This document shows positions 35,342 through 44,200 of a stretch of 64,000 nt of DNA, one piece after another. Origin of the DNA: Parasphingopyxis algicola (GTDB lineage Bacteria; Pseudomonadota; Alphaproteobacteria; Sphingomonadales; Sphingomonadaceae); contig NZ_CP051131.1 in NCBI RefSeq assembly GCF_013378075.1, positions 2,740,501 to 2,804,500 on the forward strand, given 5' to 3'. Position numbers and translations under genes: made by a program. Numbering within the stretch: position 1 is the stretch's first letter; the number at the start of each line of letters is the position of its first letter. The notes beneath the pieces were generated by a model. It saw nothing but the letters and a program-made list of their open reading frames with translations, had not been told where the DNA came from and did not search any database.

Positions 35342-35416
35342 CCGCGATGCGGGGAAAACCGGTCGAAAGCCGCTGATATCGCGTCCGACGCCCAATCCGC
35401 CGGAGCGATCGAGCCC

Positions 35417-36856
35417 GTGCCCGGCCTCGGGGTCGGCGGCGCATTGGACAGGCCCGGTTTCGCTTGGGCGGTCTTCGAATGGGCGCGCAATCCCTATTAC
35501 ATCCTGATCGTCATCTACATCTTCGCACCCTATTTCGCGCGCGATATCGTCGGTGCGGATATATTGGCGAGCGGCGAGCTGGCCGGAATGGACGCGGAAA
35601 CCGCGCGCCAGACGGCCAATGCGCTGGGCCAGGCGGCCATCGCTTCGGTCACCAAATGGGCGGGGCTCGTCGCCGCGCTGACGGCCCCGTTTCTGGGCGC
35701 GGCGCTCGATCGCGGCGGCCGGCGCAAACCTATTCTCGCCGTGATGCTCGGCACGATCGCGGTCATGTCGTGGATGCTCTGGTACGCCGTTCCGGGGGAG
35801 GAGGGGCTCCCGACCGGCATGGTGATGATCATCCTCGTCATCGCCTATGTCTCCTATACCTATTCGGAAGTGACACATAACTCGATGCTGACGGCGGCCG
35901 GCCGGCCCGAATCCCTGTCGATGATCAGCGGGCTGGGCCTCGGTCTCGGCAATCTCGCCGCGACGTTCATGTTGATTGCGCTGGTCGGCCTGTTCGCCTT
36001 GCCGGGTGCCATCGGCTGGCCGTTTTCCGAACCCCAGCTCGGCGTGGATCTGGCGCGCTACGAGCATATGCGTCTCGCCGGGCCGATTTGCGCGGTCTGG
36101 CTGGCCCTGTTCTCGATCCATTTCTTCCTGTTCGCCAAGGACCCGGGCGTGAAGGGTGCGAGCTGGACGATGGCGACGGTCGACGGCGCGAAGATCGTGA
36201 TCCGGACGGTGCGCGAGGCGACCCGCTATGCCGAGCTGTTCAAATTCCTGATCGCGCGGATGCTCTATGCCGATGCGATGGCGGCGCTGCTCGCGCTCGG
36301 TGCGGTTTACGTCTCGCTGTTCCTCGGCTGGGGTTTCCTCGAAATGACGGCCTATGCGATCTACGCCTCGGCCTGGGCGTTCCTGGGCGGGATCATCGGC
36401 GGCTGGCTCGATCGCCGGGTCGGCGTGAAGATGGCACTGATCCTCGAAATTCTCGGCATGGTGGCGGTTCTCGCGCTGCAGCTCTCGATTACCAACGAAA
36501 CGCTGTTCTACGGCCTGATCGACAATGTCCGGGTCTGGGAAGGCCTGATATTCCAGGACTTGTCCGATCTCGTCTATCTCGGTCTGGCGGCGGTATTGGC
36601 GATCACGGCGACCGCCAGTATTTCCTCGAGCCGTACCATGCTCGTCACGCTTGCGCCGCCGGGGCGCAGCGGCGAGTTTTTCGGTCTCTACGCGATCGCC
36701 GGCACGGTCACCGTCTGGCTCGGCCCGCTGCTCGTCCAGGTCTTCACGACCGCGTTCAACAGCCAGCGGATCGGCATGGCCTCGATCGCCATCCTGTTTG
36801 CGATCGGCCTCGTCGTTCTCGGCTTCGTGAAGGTCGAGGAAAGCGGGAGCCGATAG
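35417..36856 (+). CDS. MFS transporter, Atg22/UMF1-like
   Basis: The product is a 479-residue inner-membrane protein with about twelve hydrophobic segments. It has the large-loop pattern of the UMF1/Atg22-like major facilitator group (AWAVFEWARNPYYILIVIYIF at the start, a long polar loop after TM1, ISGLGLGLGNLAATFMLIAL). Atg22-like proteins export amino acids, but bacterial substrates are unknown. The start is a GTG at 35417. The frame stays open back to the TAG of the HD gene with no ATG or TTG, so no conventional longer start exists. It follows the HD gene by 75 nt and may be co-transcribed. Confidence 0.9.
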   Translation: MPGLGVGGALDRPGFAWAVFEWARNPYYILIVIYIFAPYFARDIVGADILASGELAGMDAETARQTANALGQAAIASVTKWAGLVAALTAPFLGAALDRGGRRKPILAVMLGTIAVMSWMLWYAVPGEEGLPTGMVMIILVIAYVSYTYSEVTHNSMLTAAGRPESLSMISGLGLGLGNLAATFMLIALVGLFALPGAIGWPFSEPQLGVDLARYEHMRLAGPICAVWLALFSIHFFLFAKDPGVKGASWTMATVDGAKIVIRTVREATRYAELFKFLIARMLYADAMAALLALGAVYVSLFLGWGFLEMTAYAIYASAWAFLGGIIGGWLDRRVGVKMALILEILGMVAVLALQLSITNETLFYGLIDNVRVWEGLIFQDLSDLVYLGLAAVLAITATASISSSRTMLVTLAPPGRSGEFFGLYAIAGTVTVWLGPLLVQVFTTAFNSQRIGMASIAILFAIGLVVLGFVKVEESGSR

Positions 36857-36931
36857 CCGCAGCGTCCGTCATCACCGCCTGTCCCCGGGGGCGTCTAGCG
36901 TCATCCCTCGCCACATATTACAGAGCCAGCC

Positions 36932-39175
36932 ATGTCAAAAGCGTCCCGCCTCGGTATTACCCGCCGCCGCGTCCTGATCGGCGGGGGAATCGGCGCGGGA
37001 CTGGTTGTCGCCTGGGGCGTCTGGCCGCGACATTATGTCCACAATCTCGTCGCCGGCGAGGGCGAGACGGTCTTCAACGCCTTCCTGAAGATCGGCGAGG
37101 ATGGGCATGTCAGCGTCATCGTGCCGCAGGCCGAGATGGGACAGGGCGTCTGGACGGCGTTGCCGCAGGCGCTGGCCGACGAGCTGGGCGCCGACTGGCG
37201 GACAATCGGGGTGGAGACCGCGCCGATCAATCCGCTCTACGCCAATGACTTCCTCGTGGCGGGCGAATCCGACGGCGCGATGCCGTCCTTTCTCGGGTCG
37301 ATAGGCCGTTGGGCGACGCGCGAATATGCGGTGCGCAACGCGCTGATGATCACTGGCGGATCGACCTCGATCCGCGGTTTCGAGGACCGGTTTCGCGGGG
37401 CGGGCGCCGCGGCGCGCGCGGTGCTCTGCAAGGCGGCGGCGGCGCGCTGGGATGCCGATTGGCAGGCCTGCGATACGGCCCACGGTTTCGTCGTGCTGGG
37501 CGAGCGCCGCCTGCGCTTCGGCGAGCTGGCGGCCGCGGCTGCGGACTATGCGCCGCCCGATACGCTGACATTGCGCAATCCCGCCGGGCGGCCGATTACC
37601 GGCCAGTCCATGCCGCGGATCGACCTGCCCTCCAAGGTGGACGGTTCGGCGCGCTATGCCGGCGATGTGCGGCTGCCCGAGATGGTCTTTGCCGCGGCGC
37701 GCCAGGCGCCCTCGGGCCGGCACCGGCTGGCCGGTGTCAACCGCGACGCGGCGAACAATGTGTTCGGGGTGACGGCAATCTTCGAAAATCCCCGCTTCGC
37801 CGCCTGTGTCGCGACCAACTGGTGGGCCGCCAATCGCGGCGTTGAAGCGCTGGCCCCCGAATGGGAGAGCGAGGCCGAAACCGTCGTCGACGATGCCAGT
37901 ATCAGCCAAGCCTTGCAGGACGCGCTGGATGGCGATGGTGGGCGCCGGTTCGTCTATGAGGGCGATCTCGACGCCGCCTTCGGCGCATCCGGGGCGCATC
38001 GCGCGACCTATGATGTGGGTCTCGCCCCGCATGCCGCGATCGAACCGCTGACCGCAACCGCGCGGACCCGGGGCGACCGGCTCGAAATCTGGGCACCGAC
38101 CCAGGCCCCGGGCCTGATGCGCGCCGCCGTGGCCGACGCTATCGGCTATTCGGAAAGCCAGGTGACGATCTACCCGATGCTTTTGGGTGGCGCGTTCGGC
38201 CGGAAGATCGAGCATGACGCCGCCGTGCAGGTCGCGATTATCGCACGCCGGATGAACCGCCCGGTCCAGCTTACTTGGTCGCGTGAAGAGGAAACGCGCA
38301 GCGACTATTATCGGCCCGCGGCGCGCGGCCGCCTGACCGGCAAGCTTGCGCCGGACGGCACGATCGCCGCCTGGCACAGCCGGATCGCCGTGCCCTCGAC
38401 CAACAATCAGCTGTTCCAGCGGATCATGCCGAGCATCTTTTTCGGCGATGTCGACGATCCTGACCCCGGCGCCGTCGAGGGCGCGCGGCCGGCCTATGCG
38501 ATCCCTAATCTCGCCGTCGAGCACATGCCTGCCGATATCGGCGTCGAAACTGGTATCTGGCGCTCGGTCGGCCATAGCTACACGGCCTTTTTCACCGAAT
38601 GCTTCGTCGACGAACTCGCCGCAGCGGCGGGTGTCGAGCCGCTTTCCTTCCGCATCGCGATGCTGGGGCGGGAGCCCAGGCTCGCCCGCTGCCTGACGAC
38701 GGCGGCGACGCTCGGCGGCTGGGATGGCGGCGAGCAGGGCGGCGGCATGGGGCTCGCCGCGCACAGCTGTTTCGGCAGCCATGTCGCGCTGGTCCTCCGC
38801 CTCCATATCGGCGACGATCAGCGGCCGGTGATCGACCGGATCGCCGCGGCCGTCGATTGCGGCCGCATCATCAACCCCGAGATCGTCCGCCAGCAGATCG
38901 AGGGCGGTATCGTGTTCGGCATGTCGCAGGCCTTGGGCCGGGCGATCGGCTATGCCGACGACGAACCGACGGCCACCAATTTCCATGAACTCGGCCTACC
39001 GATCCTTGCCGATACTCCCGTGATCGAGATCGACCTCATAGAGAGCAGCGAGGAACCCGGCGGGGTCGGCGAGATCGCCGTGCCGCCGGTCGCTCCGGCG
39101 ATCGGCAATGCGATTTTTGCCGCGACAGGCCAGCGCCTCCGCTCTATTCCGTTTGTCGTAGGCGGAGTTGCATGA
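36932..39175 (+). CDS. molybdopterin-binding large subunit, xanthine dehydrogenase family (IorB-like)
   Basis: This is a large catalytic subunit of 747 residues for a molybdenum hydroxylase of the isoquinoline 1-oxidoreductase/aldehyde dehydrogenase type. A twin-Arg-like N-terminus (TRRRVLIGGGIGAGLVVAW) suggests Tat export. Molybdopterin-binding motifs include VIVPQAEMGQGVWTALPQAL near residue 60, YDVGLAPHAAIEPLTATAR near 350, YPMLLGGAFGRKIEHDAAVQ near 415, and the catalytic Glu region in EEPGGVGEIAVPPVAPAIG near 715. The [2Fe-2S] partner subunit normally encoded beside it is absent from the window. It overlaps hemH by 4 nt (ATGA). Substrate unknown. Confidence 0.93.
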   Translation: MSKASRLGITRRRVLIGGGIGAGLVVAWGVWPRHYVHNLVAGEGETVFNAFLKIGEDGHVSVIVPQAEMGQGVWTALPQALADELGADWRTIGVETAPINPLYANDFLVAGESDGAMPSFLGSIGRWATREYAVRNALMITGGSTSIRGFEDRFRGAGAAARAVLCKAAAARWDADWQACDTAHGFVVLGERRLRFGELAAAAADYAPPDTLTLRNPAGRPITGQSMPRIDLPSKVDGSARYAGDVRLPEMVFAAARQAPSGRHRLAGVNRDAANNVFGVTAIFENPRFAACVATNWWAANRGVEALAPEWESEAETVVDDASISQALQDALDGDGGRRFVYEGDLDAAFGASGAHRATYDVGLAPHAAIEPLTATARTRGDRLEIWAPTQAPGLMRAAVADAIGYSESQVTIYPMLLGGAFGRKIEHDAAVQVAIIARRMNRPVQLTWSREEETRSDYYRPAARGRLTGKLAPDGTIAAWHSRIAVPSTNNQLFQRIMPSIFFGDVDDPDPGAVEGARPAYAIPNLAVEHMPADIGVETGIWRSVGHSYTAFFTECFVDELAAAAGVEPLSFRIAMLGREPRLARCLTTAATLGGWDGGEQGGGMGLAAHSCFGSHVALVLRLHIGDDQRPVIDRIAAAVDCGRIINPEIVRQQIEGGIVFGMSQALGRAIGYADDEPTATNFHELGLPILADTPVIEIDLIESSEEPGGVGEIAVPPVAPAIGNAIFAATGQRLRSIPFVVGGVA

Positions 39176-40176
39176 CCGAAAAACCCGATTTTCATCCGGA
39201 TACGCCTGCGCCCAAAATCGGTGTTCTGCTGGTCAATCTCGGCACGCCCGACGAACCCACGGTGCCCGCCGTGCGGCGTTACCTGGCCGAGTTTCTGTCC
39301 GACAAGCGGGTCATCGAGATTCCGGACATCATCTGGAAGCCGATATTGTATGGCCTCGTGCTCAGCACCCGGCCGCGCCGATCGGCGGCCGCCTATGCCA
39401 AGGTCTGGATGGAGGAGGGCTCGCCGCTCGCCGTGTACACGAAGCGCCAGGTTGCCGGTTTGCAGCAGCGGTTCGGCGATGCAGTGCATGTCAGCCATGC
39501 GATGCGCTATGGCCGGCCGGGCATCGGTTTCCGGCTCGAAGAGATGAAGGCGCTGGGTTGCGAGCGGATATTGTTCGCGCCGCTCTATCCGCAATATTGC
39601 GGTGCGACGACCGCCACGGCGGTCGACGAGGCGGGCTCCGAAATCGCCGATATGCGCTGGCAGCCGACGCTCCGGACCTTGCCGCCCTATCATGACGATT
39701 CCGCCTATATCGACGCACTGGCAGCCTCCATTCGCAACGGGCTCGCTGGGCTCGATTTCGAGCCCGAAGCATTGATCGCCAGCTTCCACGGCATGCCGCG
39801 ACGGACTCTGGAACTGGGCGATCCCTATCATTGCCAGTGCCAGAAGACCTCCCGTCTCCTGAGCGAGAAGTTGAACCGCCCGCTGTTTACGTCGTTCCAG
39901 TCGCGGTTCGGAAACGCCAAATGGCTCGAGCCGGCGACAGCCGACTTGCTCGAGGCATTGCCGGCCAAGGACATCCGGAAGGTTGCGATCTTCGCGCCGG
40001 GCTTCTCGGTCGATTGCCTCGAAACGCTCGAGGAACTGGCGATGGAAGGACGCGACCAGTTCACCGAGGCCGGCGGCACCGATTTCGCCTATATTCCCTG
40101 CCTGAATGCGAGCGACGAGGGCATGGCGATGCTCGAAACGATCGTGCGGCGCGAGCTATCGGGCTGGATCGGCTGA
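39172..40176 (+). CDS. hemH: ferrochelatase
   Basis: The product is a 334-residue enzyme that inserts Fe2+ into protoporphyrin IX in the last step of haem synthesis. It opens with IGVLLVNLGTPDEPTVPAVR and has the signature RILFAPLYPQYCGATT. The catalytic His is in LIASFHGMPRRTLELGDPYH near residue 203, and the conserved Glu region in the C-terminal domain (APGFSVDCLETLEELAMEG) near 280. No [2Fe-2S] C-terminal cysteine cluster is present. Its start overlaps the upstream molybdopterin subunit's stop by 4 nt, though the two share no obvious pathway. Confidence 0.96.
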   Translation: MTEKPDFHPDTPAPKIGVLLVNLGTPDEPTVPAVRRYLAEFLSDKRVIEIPDIIWKPILYGLVLSTRPRRSAAAYAKVWMEEGSPLAVYTKRQVAGLQQRFGDAVHVSHAMRYGRPGIGFRLEEMKALGCERILFAPLYPQYCGATTATAVDEAGSEIADMRWQPTLRTLPPYHDDSAYIDALAASIRNGLAGLDFEPEALIASFHGMPRRTLELGDPYHCQCQKTSRLLSEKLNRPLFTSFQSRFGNAKWLEPATADLLEALPAKDIRKVAIFAPGFSVDCLETLEELAMEGRDQFTEAGGTDFAYIPCLNASDEGMAMLETIVRRELSGWIG

Positions 40177-40254
40177 TTTCCGTTCGCGGAACTTGCGCGC
40201 CCATCGGCGCGTACCTAGACACAACGCAAACACAAGAACTGGAGAGATGGTGCC

Positions 40255-40977
40255 ATGGAGCGAGTTGCGATTGTGACCGGCGGAACGCGGGGAATCGGCG
40301 AGGCGATCAGTATCGCCCTGAAGGACCGGGGAATGACCGTCGTCGCCAATTATGGCGGCAATGACGAAAAGGCGAAGGCGTTCACAGACCGAACGGGGAT
40401 CGCGGCCCGCAAATGGGATGTCGGCGATTTCGAGGCCTGTCAGGAGGGTTGCGCGAAAGTGGTCGAGGAAGTGGGTCCTGTCGACGTGCTCGTCAACAAT
40501 GCCGGTATCACGCGCGACGGGACGCTCGCAAAAATGAGCTTCGACGACTGGAACGAGGTGATGCGCGTCAATCTCGGCGGCTGCTTCAACATGGCCAAGG
40601 CCTGTTTTCCGGGCATGCGCGAACGCGGCTGGGGGCGGATCGTCAATATCGGATCGATCAACGGGCAGGGCGGCCAGTACGGACAGGTCAATTATGCAGC
40701 CGCCAAGTCCGGCATCCATGGCTTCACCAAGGCGCTGGCGCAGGAAGGCGCCAAGGCCGGGGTGACCGTCAACGCACTCGCGCCGGGCTATATCGATACC
40801 GACATGGTCGCCGCCGTACCCGAGCCGGTGCTCGAGAAGATTGTCGCCAAGATTCCGGTCGGCCGCCTCGGCCAGGCGCAGGAGATCGCGCGCGGTGTCG
40901 CATTCCTCTGCTCGGAAAATGCAGGCTTCGTCACCGGATCGACGATGTCGATCAATGGCGGCCAGCACATGTATTGA
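40255..40977 (+). CDS. phaB: acetoacetyl-CoA reductase (SDR)
   Basis: The product is a 240-residue classical short-chain dehydrogenase. It has cofactor motif TGGTRGIGEAI, NNAG (VLVNNAGITRDGTLAKM), catalytic Ser in VNIGSINGQGG near residue 139, and YxxxK in QVNYAAAKSG near 152. The sequence follows the PhaB pattern (GITRDGT, NGQGGQYGQVNYAAAKSG) that reduces acetoacetyl-CoA to 3-hydroxybutyryl-CoA for polyhydroxybutyrate. It differs from FabG, but the two overlap, so FabG activity is possible. No phaC or phaA is in this window. AACTGGAGAG 9 nt before the ATG is a good ribosome binding site. Confidence 0.93.
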   Translation: MERVAIVTGGTRGIGEAISIALKDRGMTVVANYGGNDEKAKAFTDRTGIAARKWDVGDFEACQEGCAKVVEEVGPVDVLVNNAGITRDGTLAKMSFDDWNEVMRVNLGGCFNMAKACFPGMRERGWGRIVNIGSINGQGGQYGQVNYAAAKSGIHGFTKALAQEGAKAGVTVNALAPGYIDTDMVAAVPEPVLEKIVAKIPVGRLGQAQEIARGVAFLCSENAGFVTGSTMSINGGQHMY

Positions 40978-41006
40978 CGGGACGACGGAACGGTTTGGGG
41001 GGCGGC

Positions 41007-41249
41007 GTGGACGACCTCTATCGGCCGCCGGTCAAGCGCAGCATCACGATCGCCGGGCACCAGACGTCGATCACGCTCGAACCGCTGTTCTGGCAGGCGC
41101 TCGATCAGGCGGCGGAGCAGTCGGCGCTCCCGCTCAACGCGCTGGTCGCGCGGATCGATGCCGACCGCCTGGAAGCGGACGATCCGCCCAATCTCGCCAG
41201 CGCGATCCGAAGCTGGTTATTCGCCCGGGCGCATGGCGAAAGCGGCTGA
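41007..41249 (+). CDS. ribbon-helix-helix domain protein
   Basis: The product is an 80-residue protein with the RHH_4 pattern. A beta-strand KRSITIAGHQTSITL is followed by the two helices EPLFWQALDQAAEQSALPL and NALVARIDADRL, then a short C-terminal helix (LASAIRSWLFARA). Ribbon-helix-helix proteins are DNA-binding dimers; this small family is uncharacterised. The start is the GTG at 41007, with GGGGGG 4 nt upstream, since no ATG lies before the domain. It follows phaB by 29 nt, probably in one transcript, and converges with the glutamate dehydrogenase gene by 4 nt. Targets unknown. Confidence 0.85.
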   Translation: MDDLYRPPVKRSITIAGHQTSITLEPLFWQALDQAAEQSALPLNALVARIDADRLEADDPPNLASAIRSWLFARAHGESG

Positions 41250-41253
41250 CGCC

Positions 41254-44200
41254 TTAACCTTCCCGACCGAGCAGGATCCGGGCCTGCGCACCGATCTGGG
41301 CGAGCATTGCTGCGCTCGGGGTCGGCGCCGTCCGCGCCCGGCCGATCAATTCGCTGAACTGCCGAACGCGGGGGCGCTGGCTGGTGAGCCAGCTCTCGAC
41401 ATCGGAGACCGGGTCGCCGCTCCGGTTGCGCGCCAGGAAATCGAGCCGCAGCTGTTCGAAGTCGCGGCTCAGCCCCGCGGCGAGCAGCCGTTCCCACGGG
41501 TCGCTCGTGCCGAACCGCAAGGCCGCCGCCTTGGCCCAGTCCAGTCCCAGTGCTTCGCCGAGCCGGGTATAGGCCCGGGTTACTTCGAGCTCATTGACGC
41601 CGAGCCTGGCGGCGAGCGCAGACGTGCCGACCGCACCGTCCAGTTCGTAGAGGCGCACGATCCGGGCGACGAGCGCGGGGTCGACGTCGATATCGCCGAG
41701 GCGTTCGCGCATCGCGTCGGACTGGTGCCGCGCCTCTTCCTTGAGAAGGTCGTCGGCGGCGGCGTCGAGACGCTCGATGCCGGGCGCGAGCAGTTCGGCG
41801 ATCGCGTTCGGCATCGTCGTCGGGTCGCTGTTGCGGATGATGTCCGAGAGGTGGAGCCGCAGGCTCATCCGCGCGCTATCGAACAGCCGGAACCGGTCCG
41901 CCTCGCTGATCTCGGCCGTTTCGATCGCTTCCCAGAGCGTTTCGAGATCGAACAGCGTGTCGGCCGCGAAATAGGCGATGGCGACCTGGGCGAGGCCGAC
42001 GCCCTCCTCCACCGCGAGCTCGAACGGCGCGATAATCCCGATGCGATTGATCACCCGATTGGCGATCTTCGTCGCGACGATCTGGCGTTTCAGCCGATGG
42101 TTTGCGATCGCGCCGGGGAATCGTTCGCGCATCGCGGTCGGAAAGGCGTGGTGGAGCAGCGGTTCGAGCGTCGGATCCTCGGGCAGGTCGGTCGCTTCGA
42201 CGGCGTCCTGCAGGTTCAGTTTGCTGTGCGCGAGGAGCACGGAGAGTTCGGGGCGGGTCAGGCCGCGATTTTCCTGGCCGCGCCGTAGCAATTCTTCATT
42301 GTTCGCCAGTCCTTCGACCTCGCGGTCGATCCGGCCGTTGCTTTCGAGGATCTCGATCACGCGTACCTGACTCGGCAGCGCGTCATGCCCGTCATGTTCG
42401 GCGAGCGACAATGCGAGCGTCTGCAGCCTGTTGTCTTCGAGGACCAGGTCGGCGACCTCGTCGGTCATCGAAACGAGCAGCGCGTTGCGGTCGTCGAATT
42501 CCAGCCGGCCTTCCGCCATTTCGCGGTTGAGCGGGATCTTGATATTGACCTCATTGTCCGAACAATCGACGCCCGCGCTGTTGTCGATGAAATCGGTGTT
42601 GATACGTCCGCCATGCATGGCGAACTCGATCCGGCCCGCCTGGGTGAGCCCGAGATTGGCGCCCTCGCCGACCGCCTTGGCGCGGACATTCTTGCCGTTC
42701 ACGCGCAACTTGTCGTTCGCCGGGTCGCCGACCTCGATATGCGCTTCGCTCGACGCCTTGATATAGGTACCGATACCACCGAACCAGATCAGGTCGATCT
42801 CGGCCTTGAGGATCGCCGAAATGATCTGCGACGGCCGCATCACCTCTTCGGACACGCCGAGCATTTCCCGTACCTCGGGCGACAACGGGATCTCCTTCTG
42901 GCTGCGCGAAAAGACGCCACCGCCCTTGGAAATCAGCTTTTCGTCATAATCCTCCCAGCTCGAGCGCGGGAGCTCGAACAGCCGGTTGCGCTCATCCCAG
43001 CTCGCTGCGGGATCGGGATCGGGATCGAGGAAAATATGCCGGTGGTCGAACGCCGCGACGAGCTTGATCGCTTTGGAGAGCAGCATGCCGTTGCCGAACA
43101 CGTCGCCGGACATGTCGCCGCACCCGCCGACCCGGATCGGATCGGTCTGCACGTCGATCCCCATCTCGAGGAAATGGCGCTGAACCGAGATCCAGGCGCC
43201 CTTGGCGGTGATGCCCATCGCCTTGTGGTCGTAGCCGTGGCCGCCGCCGCTCGCGAACGCGTCGCCGAGCCAGAATTTGCGCTCCAGAGCGATCGCGTTG
43301 GCGACGTCGGAGAAGCTCGCCGTGCCCTTGTCCGCAGCGACGACGAAATAGGGGTCCTCGCCATCGCGGATCACGACGCGGTCGGGATGGACGACGTCGT
43401 TTTCGACGAGATTGTCGGTCACCGACAGCAGGGTCCGGATAAAGATGCGGTAGCTTTCGGTGCCTTCCGCAATCCAGGCGTCGCGATCCTCGGCGGGGTT
43501 GGGCAGCGCCTTGGGGAAAAAGCCGCCCTTTGCTCCGGTCGGGACGATCACGGCATTCTTGACGAGCTGCGCCTTCATCAGGCCGAGAATCTCGGTCCGG
43601 AAATCGTCGCGCCGGTCGGACCAGCGCAGGCCGCCGCGGGCGATCGGGCCGCCGCGCAGGTGAATGCCTTCGACGCGCGGGCTGTACACCCAGATCTCGC
43701 GCCACGGCACGGGCGCGGGAAGGCCCGGAATGGCCGAACTGTCGAGCTTGAACGCCAGCGCTTCGTTGGCGGCCGGCGAAAAGGCGTTGGTCCGCAGGCA
43801 CGCATTTACGACCGCGCGGATCGCGCGTAGGATCGTGTCGTCGTCGATCGCCGCCACCTTGGTGAGCGCGCCGTCGGTCCGACTGTTGATCGCGTGAACC
43901 TCGCTGTCCCGATCACCCTCGAAATCCGGGTTGTGCAGCGTATCGAACAGCTCGACGATCGCGCGCGTGATATCGGGTTCGTCGCGCAGCGTTTCGACGA
44001 CCGTGGCGAGGCCATAGCTCAAACCCGTCTGGCGCAGATAGCGGAACCAGGCGCGCAACAGCGTCACATCGCGCGGATTGAGGCCGACCGAAACGATCAG
44101 CTGGTTGAACTCGTCATTTTCGGCCCGACCCTCGAGCACGGCCGACAGCGCGCCTTCCTTGATCCCGGCGCGTTCGATAAGACCGTCCAGGTCGGGCACG

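Noticed and set aside
36935-38986. 683-codon open frame opposite the molybdopterin subunit
   Set aside because: Shadow of the real gene caused by high GC at third codon positions; no domain features.
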